This document shows, in pieces, positions 6,900-11,921 of a stretch of 12,290 nucleotides of DNA; position 1 is the stretch's first letter; each line of letters starts with the position of its first letter. A program made the translations under genes and the position numbers. Where the stretch lies: positions 13,091-25,380 of the forward strand of contig LCQJ01000015.1 in assembly GCA_001004085.1 (NCBI GenBank), given 5' to 3'. This stretch comes from Parcubacteria group bacterium GW2011_GWA2_50_10b. GTDB taxonomy: Bacteria > Patescibacteriota > Minisyncoccia > Phycocordibacterales > Zambryskibacteraceae. The notes beneath the pieces were generated by a model. It was not told the origin of the DNA. It worked only from the letters and a program-made list of their open reading frames with translations, and ran no database searches.

Positions 6900-7907
6900 C
6901 TATTTTAACATGGCACCGACGATTCCACAAAATATTTTAACGGCATAATTCAGCTCTTTTTCCGTAGTGCCACGGCCGAAAGAAAAACGGACCGGAGTCT
7001 CGGGAGGTTCGGGCTTATTTGAGTCACAAGCGGGGCCGGCGGAAACCATAACACCTTGCTTATCAAGAGCCAGCACCAGCAGTTCCGGCAGAATGCCCGG
7101 TACGGATATGTTTACGATATTGGGTGAAATATTGGTGACCATAGCCCTTGGCACTCCGCGCCGAATCGCTTCGGTAAATTTTTCGCTCAATAAAATTAGA
7201 CGTATCCGCTCCGATTCCCTATCTCGAGCCGCTCTCTCAAGCGCGACACAGAAACCGGCAATCAGCGGAACGGGAGGCGTACCCAGTGGCGGAAGTTCGA
7301 GCTTCACCCCCTTGCGGAGAATCAAAGCCCCGATGCCTTTCGGTCCGTTTAACTTGGCCGAATCGAGAGTGAGCGCATCGCAGGCCAGGGCCTCGAGCGC
7401 CACATTGTAATATTGAGCGGTCTGAGAAGCATCTACGTGTACAATCGGGAACTCGGTGTTGTGCCTCTTTCTCCAGGCGCGGGCTTGCCGGCCAACATTG
7501 TTCTCGGTGCTGACAGTAGAGATTAAGGTGGTACCCTTATCCAATGGCAAAGGTTCACTGGCTTTCCAAGTCGCGCTTTTATAACCCTGAGCCGCGTCAA
7601 AGACGGAAGGATGACTCTCGGCATCCAGAATCAGACGGCCGTTTTTTATTCCTCGAATTGCCCAGGTATTCGCTTCGGTGCCACCCGATGTAAAGATGAC
7701 AGATTCTTTCGCCACGCCAAGCACTTTGGCAATCCTCGTGCGGTATTCCGCCACTTCCCTTTTTACCCTTACTCCTTCTTCATAAATAGCGTTGGGATTG
7801 TAAAAGTCCGCCACCCAGTATTTCTCCATCTCTTTTTTAACCTCAGGCAAGAGAGGAGTGGCGGAAGCGTAGTCGAGGAAAATCCTTTTTGGGCCGAACA
7901 AATTCAT
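6900..7907 (-). CDS. Compact class V aminotransferase, cysteine desulfurase (IscS/NifS-like)
   Basis: A PLP enzyme expected to take sulfur from L-cysteine as a persulfide for Fe-S clusters or tRNA thiolation. Visible: LDYASATP near the N-terminus, TSGGTEAN (74-80), PLP-stacking His99 (ESHPS), VDASQ with Asp159 and Gln162, the Schiff-base Lys185 in SAKLNGPKGIGAL (usually SGHK, here the His is Ala), the candidate persulfide Cys294 in SAGPACDS, and RFSFGRGTT at 307-315. At 335 residues it is clearly shorter than IscS (about 400). The GGGQE..RxGT region is reduced to LGTPPVPLIAG, and the segment between the active Cys and RFSFGR is only about 12 residues. It is the first gene of a two-gene operon with the Clp ATPase and has a leaderless-type promoter. 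Cysteine desulfurase is likely, but a related class V enzyme cannot be excluded. Confidence 0.88.
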   Translation of the reverse strand: MNLFGPKRIFLDYASATPLLPEVKKEMEKYWVADFYNPNAIYEEGVRVKREVAEYRTRIAKVLGVAKESVIFTSGGTEANTWAIRGIKNGRLILDAESHPSVFDAAQGYKSATWKASEPLPLDKGTTLISTVSTENNVGRQARAWRKRHNTEFPIVHVDASQTAQYYNVALEALACDALTLDSAKLNGPKGIGALILRKGVKLELPPLGTPPVPLIAGFCVALERAARDRESERIRLILLSEKFTEAIRRGVPRAMVTNISPNIVNISVPGILPELLVLALDKQGVMVSAGPACDSNKPEPPETPVRFSFGRGTTEKELNYAVKIFCGIVGAMLK

Positions 7908-7913
7908 TCCGCC

Positions 7914-7941
7914 ATTCTATACGCGTGAAGTGTTTTTGCAA
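7914..7941 (-). promoter_or_regulatory. Leaderless-type promoter of the desulfurase-Clp operon
   Basis: -35 TTGCAA (7941-7936), a 16-bp spacer and -10 TAGAAT (7919-7914) are followed by exactly six bases and then the ATG at 7907. Transcription would start at the A of the start codon. The -35 hexamer is its own reverse complement and also fits the infB promoter on the other strand. Confidence 0.65.
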
Positions 7942-7963
7942 CATTTTTGTGATAAGGTATGAA
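7936..7963 (+). promoter_or_regulatory. Leaderless-type promoter of infB-rbfA
   Basis: -35 TTGCAA (7936-7941), a 16-bp spacer and -10 TATGAA (7958-7963) predict a start at 7970, three bases before the infB ATG. There is no Shine-Dalgarno. It shares its -35 hexamer with the divergent promoter on the minus strand. Confidence 0.55.
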
Positions 7964-7972
7964 ATTATCAAC

Positions 7973-9484
7973 ATGCCTCAGTCCGCTCAAAAAGAAGATG
8001 GCAAAGTTACCCGTCCGCCGGTGGTGGGCATTTTCGGCCATATCGACCACGGCAAATCCTCTTTAATCGATTACATTCGAGAAACTAACATCACGGAGAA
8101 AGAGGCAGGTGGCATTACTCAACATGTGGGTGCTTATGAAGTGAGCCGGGTGAGAAAAGATGGCCGGATGACGAAACTGACTTTGCTTGACACGCCGGGC
8201 CATGCCGCTTTTGAAAATGTCAGGAACCGCGGTACCAGAGTCGCTGATATCGCGGTACTCATCGTCTCCGCCGAGGACGGCGTCAAACCACAGACACTTG
8301 AGAGTTTTAAATATATTAAGGAGAATGCACTGCCCATGATGGTCGCTATTACCAAGACCGACAAACCGGCGGCCGACATCCTGCGCGCCAAGCAGACACT
8401 CGCCGAGAACAGCATCTTCGTCGAAGGCTACGGGGGCGACACTCCGGTAGTGGCCCTCTCGGCCAAAACCGGCGAGGGTGTCGAGGAGTTCCTGGATATG
8501 ATTGAGCTCATGGCCCAAATGGAGCACCTGGAGGGCGAACCTGAAGCGTTCGGCTCCGGCATCGTTATCGAATCGAGCCTCGATGCCAAAAGAGGCATCG
8601 CCGCCGTCGGTATCATCAAGAACGGCACCGTCCGCCGGGGCACTTTTGCCGCCTCCGGTGACGCTTTCGTGCCCATCCGCTTCATATTGGATGCCGCGGG
8701 CAACACGGTCGAAGAACTCTCGCTCTCGAGCCCGGTCAAACTAATCGGCTGGGACAAATTGCCTCCCATCGGCCGGGAGTTCGTGACTTTTCTCAAGAAA
8801 GAAGATGCCTTGGCCTACATTGAAAAGCAAAAGAGCAGGGCGGCGGACAAAGAAGAGCAGCCGAAAACGGCCGAAGGGGTCACACTTCTACCCATCATAT
8901 TAAAAGCCGACACCGCCGGCAGTCTCGAGGCGGTGGAGGGCGAATTGAAGAAAATCACCCGCGAGCGGATAGCGCCGAAAGTCATCGTCTCCGGCGTCGG
9001 CAGCGTCAATGAAAACGACGTCAAGACCGCCATCGCCACCACAGGGGCGGTCATTGTCGGCTTCAATGTCAAAATCGACGCGCCAGCCCTTTCGCTCTCC
9101 GAGCGCTCGGGCGTCAAAATACTTTCTTTCGGCGTTATTTATGAATTGACAGACAAGGTTATTGAGCTGGTCGCCGAACGCGAGCCGAAAGTGGAGATTG
9201 AAGAAATCACCGGTTCGGCGAAAGTGCTCAAGATTTTTAGCGGCGGCAAAGGCAAGCAGGTACTCGGTGCCAGAGTGATAACCGGCAGTTTCTCGCGCGG
9301 CGCCATGGTCAAAATCATCCGCCGGGAAGCGGAAATCGGCCGTGGCAAACTCAAGGAACTTCAGCAAGCCAAAGCCGCGGTCAATACGGTGAATGAAGGC
9401 ACGGAATTCGGCGCCATGGTCGAGTCAAAGATGGAAGCGGCTCCTGGCGATACGCTCCAAGGAGTGGTATTGGCCACCAAATAA
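7973..9484 (+). CDS. infB: Translation initiation factor IF-2, short form
   Basis: IF-2 is a GTPase that positions fMet-tRNA on the 30S subunit and promotes 50S joining. The 504-residue protein lacks the long N-terminal extension of E. coli IF2 and starts almost at the G domain. Present are G1 GHIDHGKS (22-29), G2 with Thr49, G3 DTPGH (73-77, with the catalytic His), G4 TKTD (127-130, where most IF2 have NKxD) and G5 SAK (163-165). Next come the domain II barrel, a charged linker, domain III with LKADTAGSLEAVEGEL, and a C-terminal barrel that binds fMet-tRNA. A longer in-frame start at 7889 is rejected, because it would run through the promoter and adds an unrelated leader. The ATG at 7973 gives a near-leaderless mRNA. 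rbfA follows one base after the stop. nusA, often upstream, is absent here. Confidence 0.96.
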   Translation: MPQSAQKEDGKVTRPPVVGIFGHIDHGKSSLIDYIRETNITEKEAGGITQHVGAYEVSRVRKDGRMTKLTLLDTPGHAAFENVRNRGTRVADIAVLIVSAEDGVKPQTLESFKYIKENALPMMVAITKTDKPAADILRAKQTLAENSIFVEGYGGDTPVVALSAKTGEGVEEFLDMIELMAQMEHLEGEPEAFGSGIVIESSLDAKRGIAAVGIIKNGTVRRGTFAASGDAFVPIRFILDAAGNTVEELSLSSPVKLIGWDKLPPIGREFVTFLKKEDALAYIEKQKSRAADKEEQPKTAEGVTLLPIILKADTAGSLEAVEGELKKITRERIAPKVIVSGVGSVNENDVKTAIATTGAVIVGFNVKIDAPALSLSERSGVKILSFGVIYELTDKVIELVAEREPKVEIEEITGSAKVLKIFSGGKGKQVLGARVITGSFSRGAMVKIIRREAEIGRGKLKELQQAKAAVNTVNEGTEFGAMVESKMEAAPGDTLQGVVLATK

Positions 9485-9485
9485 C

Positions 9486-9809
9486 ATGCGTGAGATAAAA
9501 CGCGAGATTATAACCGAAATCCTGCACCGCCTGGCGGCCCAATTCGCCCGTGAAGAAGGTAGCGACTCGTCCCTCCTGACCATCACCAGGGTCGAAATCT
9601 CGCCGACCGGCAAAGAAGCGAAAATATTTTTTACCACGTTACCGGAAAGCCAAGAAGATACCGCGCTAAAATTCCTAGAAAGAAAAACTCCCGAGTTCAA
9701 GAGATACATCCGCGACGAGTCGCGCCTCGGCATCATCCCCCATGTCGATTTTAAAATAGACTACGGAGAGAGGAATCGTCAGCGTCTCGACGAACTAAGC
9801 CAAAATTAG
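9486..9809 (+). CDS. rbfA: Ribosome-binding factor A
   Basis: RbfA is a small KH-fold protein that matures the 5' end of 16S rRNA and the 30S subunit. The 107-residue frame starts one base after the infB stop and has the family pattern: an N-terminal helix MREIKREIITEIL, then ITRVEISPTGKEAKIFF (the VSPDLKxAKV block). It ends in LGIIPHVDFKIDYG followed by a helix ending RLDEL (the PELxFxxDxSxExxxRIxxLL block). A longer upstream start overlaps infB and is not family-like. No separate Shine-Dalgarno is seen, so translation is probably coupled to infB. Its TAG stop abuts the oppositely oriented tRNA-Gly. Confidence 0.93.
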   Translation: MREIKREIITEILHRLAAQFAREEGSDSSLLTITRVEISPTGKEAKIFFTTLPESQEDTALKFLERKTPEFKRYIRDESRLGIIPHVDFKIDYGERNRQRLDELSQN

Positions 9810-9880
9810 TGCGAGATGCCGGAATCGGACCGGCGCCCGATGCTTGGGAAGCACCAGTTCTGCCACTAAACTAATCTCGC
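9810..9880 (-). tRNA. trnG: tRNA-Gly (CCC anticodon), unusual T-loop
   Basis: On the minus strand the acceptor stem is GCGAGAT/ATCTCGC. The anticodon stem GGTGC/GCATC (one G-T pair) closes the loop TTCCCAA with anticodon CCC. The T-stem GCCGG/CCGGC is perfect, but its loop reads TCCGATT instead of TTCGATT, so position 55, normally the universally conserved U made into pseudouridine, is C (base 9828). Discriminator is A and CCA is not encoded. It converges with rbfA with no gap. Confidence 0.93.
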
Positions 9881-10017
9881 TGGTGGGTCTGTACGACCTC
9901 GTTCGAACTTACTTTATCAGAAATTCCTGATTCTTGCCCGAAGGGTTAAGGTGCACGCTCCGCGTGTCTAGTGGCTTTAGAGTTCCTCCTACGCTCGACT
10001 AATGTGCTAATGCTGGG

Positions 10018-10037
10018 CTGAGACGCATGCGTCTCAG
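10018..10037. repeat. Perfect 20-bp palindrome
   Basis: CTGAGACGCA is followed directly by its exact reverse complement, with no spacer. It could be an operator, or an RNA hairpin with a short loop. No T-tract follows closely. Confidence 0.85.
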
Positions 10038-10038
10038 C

Positions 10039-10112
10039 GCCCCTTTCCGCCTTCATGCTTTTATATTTTCGCGGTGATAAGACTTTTTTGAATGGAATGA
10101 GCGGAAAGGGGC
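10039..10112. repeat. Perfect 12-bp inverted repeat around a 50-nt loop
   Basis: GCCCCTTTCCGC (10039-10050) and GCGGAAAGGGGC (10101-10112) are exact complements enclosing an AT-rich 50-nt interval. The repeat begins one base after the palindrome at 10018-10037. Confidence 0.85.
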
Positions 10113-10240
10113 TCGGCTAGGAATGCAAGAAACTCGGTGCTCGGTCTGTAGTTTAGTAGTCGTCCGTGACAAGTGGGTGCACCACTCGGTATCCACCTCG
10201 GGCTGTTACCGCTATGGCTACGAGCGCCTAGTGCCTGTGT

Positions 10241-10297
10241 GCGGGTAGATAGCTTGCGGCTCAAATACCCGGTAAATGAGTCGCAAGCCCTACCCGC
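10241..10297. repeat. Long 19-bp imperfect hairpin
   Basis: GCGGGTAG (10241-10248), GCTTGCG (10252-10258) and CTCA (10260-10263) pair in order with TGAG (10277-10280), CGCAAGC (10282-10288) and CTACCCGC (10290-10297), leaving short internal bulges and a 13-nt loop. The regular alternation of stems and bulges resembles a helix of a structured RNA more than a terminator. Confidence 0.8.
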
Positions 10298-10305
10298 TAC
10301 TCTTT

Positions 10306-10330
10306 GGGGAGAGGAAGGAATCCTCTCCCC
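10306..10330. repeat. Perfect 10-bp hairpin, second copy of the GGGAGAGGA family
   Basis: GGGGAGAGGA pairs with TCCTCTCCCC around AGGAA. The stem core is identical to that of 3709-3732; the loops differ. It starts nine bases after the long hairpin ending at 10297. Confidence 0.75.
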
Positions 10331-10614
10331 AGCGTCGGGACTCCTCCTCGCAGGGGTTAGCCAGAGTATTCAGTGCTTTTTTTGGCTAGTGGTTATTGAG
10401 TGTTTTTGCCTTCGTTTTCCGTGCCTTCGGAGTCCGCCCTAGCATAACCCCTCTCCACGTTTTCAATATTATGTTTGGCGTGTCGCTTTCGCTACTAGAG
10501 TTTGGTAGTTCCAGTTAACGTCGGCGCTCGTCTTTAGTCACAGACGCCCTAGCGGCAACAGCCCGAGGCTCATTAGTTTCTGTGCTTGCCCCACACCACC
10601 CGTGCGCGCACACC

Positions 10615-10646
10615 ATCTGCCGTAGGATTGCGAGGACACGGCAGAT
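10615..10646. repeat. 9-bp hairpin downstream of the winged-helix operon
   Basis: ATCTGCCGT (10615-10623) pairs perfectly with ACGGCAGAT (10638-10646) around 14 nt. It begins just after the minus-strand stop at 10653 but lacks a T-tract, so termination here is doubtful. Confidence 0.7.
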
Positions 10647-10652
10647 ACTCCC

Positions 10653-11132
10653 TTACATTCTGGAATACGACAAATACTTCCCAGCATTCTCTTTCTTAAT
10701 TCTTCCTTCTCGTTCTAGCTGGTCTAAATATCTGGTAGCTGTGGCGTCAGATACATACAAAAGTTTCTGGACATCATCATTGGCTATAGTGCTTTGTTTC
10801 AGAAATATACTCATTATCTTATCCAGCTTCTTGCGCTTTCGGAATTGGATTGTTTCTCTAGCTTTGACCAATAATTCCCTAGCTCGGCTTACCAAAGATA
10901 CAGGGGCGATAACTTGGGGTTCGGGAGCGGAAATCGGTTCGGGTTGAGGTACTGATTGGGGTTCCGGCTCGACAACGGGCTCTGGGGCTTGGCTAGGTTC
11001 TGGAGCGGTTGCAGAAGGCCCTAGCGATGGTTCAGGAGTCAGTTGTGGCTCGAGAATTGGCTGTTCGGGAGTAGGGGTAGATTCTGCCACTGGTTCACTT
11101 ATCACAGATTCGGTTGTAGTTTCTTCAGCCAT
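10653..11132 (-). CDS. Winged-helix protein with a Pro/Glu-rich N-terminus
   Basis: The protein has 159 residues. Residues 1 to about 80 are low-complexity, rich in Pro, Glu, Ser and Ala with recurring PEP-type units, probably disordered. A basic helix follows (RARELLVKARETIQFRKRKK). The last 60 residues form a helix-turn-helix with a wing: a DDVQKLLYVSDATATRYLDQ recognition region, then LEREGRIKK and a GKYLSYSR hairpin. The C-terminal domain is a close paralogue of the one in the gene immediately upstream. The ATG directly follows that gene's TAA, so the two form an operon with coupled translation. The fold suggests DNA binding of the DeoR/MarR kind, but no family can be named. A role tied to the membrane or envelope through the partner is inference only. 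Confidence 0.8.
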   Translation of the reverse strand: MAEETTTESVISEPVAESTPTPEQPILEPQLTPEPSLGPSATAPEPSQAPEPVVEPEPQSVPQPEPISAPEPQVIAPVSLVSRARELLVKARETIQFRKRKKLDKIMSIFLKQSTIANDDVQKLLYVSDATATRYLDQLEREGRIKKENAGKYLSYSRM

Positions 11133-11420
11133 TTAAATTCTTTCGTAATTCACATATCGACCAGTTTTCCCCACTTGGCGCACTTTGCCTTCTTTCTCTA
11201 ACTCGTCGAAATATCTGGTGGCGGTGGCGTCAGAAATGCTGAGCATTACTTCCACATCATTATTGGTAAGAGGGTGATTAGTTTCGAGAAGTCCATATAT
11301 CGCTTCCTTACCCGCTTCTTTTTCTCTTTGTTGTTTGGAAGTAAAACTGATCTTCCGTCTTGTGGAAGACATAATCCAACCCAGAGCAACTCCGGCAATC
11401 AAGATAATAATGTAATTCAT
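11133..11420 (-). CDS. Small membrane-anchored winged-helix protein
   Basis: The 95-residue protein starts at the ATG at 11420. Residues 1-17 (MNYIIILIAGVALGWIM) are a single hydrophobic segment followed by STRRK, giving a signal-anchor with a cytoplasmic body by the positive-inside rule. A short charged linker leads to a winged-helix domain with NNDVEVMLSISDATATRYFD, ELEKEGKVRQ and GRYVNYERI, closely matching the downstream gene. A longer in-frame start at 11612 is rejected because it would read through the next gene's terminator and antisense to that gene. A TATAAT box lies seven bases before this ATG, so the mRNA should be leaderless. A membrane-tethered DNA-binding protein fits; the regulated target is unknown. 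Confidence 0.82.
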   Translation of the reverse strand: MNYIIILIAGVALGWIMSSTRRKISFTSKQQREKEAGKEAIYGLLETNHPLTNNDVEVMLSISDATATRYFDELEKEGKVRQVGKTGRYVNYERI

Positions 11421-11427
11421 GTAAATA

Positions 11428-11433
11428 ATTATA
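11428..11433 (-). promoter_or_regulatory. -10 box of the winged-helix operon
   Basis: A perfect TATAAT on the minus strand is separated from the ATG at 11420 by seven bases, so transcription would begin at or one base before the start codon. No good -35 hexamer is visible at the expected distance. Confidence 0.6.
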
Positions 11434-11436
11434 CAG

Positions 11437-11474
11437 GTAAAACGAAAGGCGCCGTACCCGAAGGTCGTGCGCCT
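11437..11474 (-). terminator. Intrinsic terminator of the gene at 11474-11716
   Basis: On the minus strand AGGCGC, then ACC-TTCG-GGT, then GCGCCT form a stem capped by a UUCG tetraloop, followed by TTCGTTTT. The stem starts inside the stop codon of the upstream gene and the tail reaches the -10 box of the winged-helix operon. Confidence 0.8.
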
Positions 11475-11716
11475 CATTGTCGAAGTTGGGGATGAACCCA
11501 GAGCGTCTCTTCTTCGTTGAAGGAGAGGATTTCTCGCACCGAATCCATAGGTATAGTGAAGTGTTCGCCGAAGAGAGTGGTGAAGTGGAGCCAGGCGCCT
11601 CTTTCTTCCCAACTCCCACGCAGGACAGAGAACTGGCGTCCTTCCACCATCACGTCAAACGGCATGTCTGATGGTATTCTCCCTACCAGCTTTACAACAT
11701 AGCCACGCTTCTTCAT
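11474..11716 (-). CDS. Hypothetical 80-residue protein
   Basis: I do not recognise this protein. It starts MKKRGYVVKLVGRIP, contains alternating hydrophobic residues consistent with a small beta-rich fold (FDVMVEGRQFSVLRG, WLHFTTLFGEHFTIP) and ends with an acidic helix and WVHPQLRQ. There is no signal peptide or membrane segment. Support for it being real: a matching terminator immediately downstream, a TTGACT/TATGCT promoter about 55 bp upstream, and an AAGGAG stretch in the leader. However, that stretch is 14 nt from the ATG, farther than ideal. It is divergent from the gene at 11922 and shares its promoter palindrome, suggesting the two belong to one small module. Confidence 0.72.
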   Translation of the reverse strand: MKKRGYVVKLVGRIPSDMPFDVMVEGRQFSVLRGSWEERGAWLHFTTLFGEHFTIPMDSVREILSFNEEETLWVHPQLRQ

Positions 11717-11775
11717 GACCCTACTCTTTTCTCCTTTCTCTCCAGATCTCTCCGGAGTTCAAAACTCTAGTATTA

Positions 11776-11804
11776 AGCATAGCATGGAACGCTTGACAAG
11801 TCAA
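11776..11804 (-). promoter_or_regulatory. Sigma70 promoter for the 80-residue gene
   Basis: -35 TTGACT (11804-11799), a 17-bp spacer and -10 TATGCT (11781-11776) predict a start near 11769 and a leader of about 50 nt. Confidence 0.65.
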
Positions 11805-11821
11805 GTGCTTTGTGCTAAACT
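11793..11821 (+). promoter_or_regulatory. Sigma70 promoter for the gene at 11922
   Basis: Perfect -35 TTGACA (11793-11798), a 17-bp spacer and -10 TAAACT (11816-11821) predict a start near 11828 and a 94-nt leader. The -35 overlaps the divergent promoter within the palindrome CTTGACAAGTCAAG (11792-11805). Confidence 0.7.
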
Positions 11822-11840
11822 GTACATGTAGGTACAAGTT
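11818..11840. promoter_or_regulatory. Operator-like imperfect palindrome at the transcription start
   Basis: The half-sites AACT-GTAC and GTAC-AAGTT face each other around a seven-base centre, spanning the -10 box and predicted start of the plus-strand promoter. A repressor bound here would block that promoter. Confidence 0.45.
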
Positions 11841-11921
11841 CTTTCCATCAACTGATTGCATGGCCTACACTGCAATCCTCCTATCCCGACAGGGCCTCCA
11901 GCTATGGAGTGAAGGAGTGTT

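Larger units (their letters stand above)
9881..10652. other. Gene-free, hairpin-rich region of about 770 bp
   Basis: No convincing coding frame is present on either strand; the longest frames are short and have no family-like features. The segment is instead dense in strong inverted repeats, listed separately at 10018-10037, 10039-10112, 10241-10297, 10306-10330 and 10615-10646. It also has smaller hairpins such as the GTGCGCGCAC palindrome at 10601-10610. The tetranucleotide CTAG occurs seven times here and five more in the adjacent gene, far more often than elsewhere in the window. I searched by eye for tmRNA, RNase P RNA, SRP RNA, 5S rRNA and group I/II intron cores and recognised none. 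It could be a large structured RNA, most simply read leftward after the winged-helix genes, or a decayed mobile segment. Confidence 0.6.

Noticed and set aside
7889..7972. Upstream in-frame start for infB
   Set aside because: The extra 28 residues would be encoded by the divergent promoter region and do not resemble any IF-2 N-terminus.
10173..10442. 89-residue plus-strand frame in the hairpin-rich region
   Set aside because: It has no ribosome binding site or family-like features, and it runs straight through the long hairpin and the GGGAGAGGA hairpin.
10241..10450. Integron attC-like or CRISPR structure
   Set aside because: There is no GTTRRRY/RYYYAAC pair bounding a cassette, no integrase, and no regularly spaced direct repeats.
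9881..10652. tmRNA, RNase P RNA, SRP RNA or group I/II intron
   Set aside because: The tRNA-like ends with TTCGAC, the GAGGAAAGTCC block, the GGAA-loop SRP core and intron domain V were each looked for by eye on both strands and not found.
11421..11612. Longer in-frame start for the membrane-anchored winged-helix gene
   Set aside because: It would pass through the terminator of the upstream gene and that gene's coding frame, and would bury the membrane segment in the middle of an Arg-rich leader.
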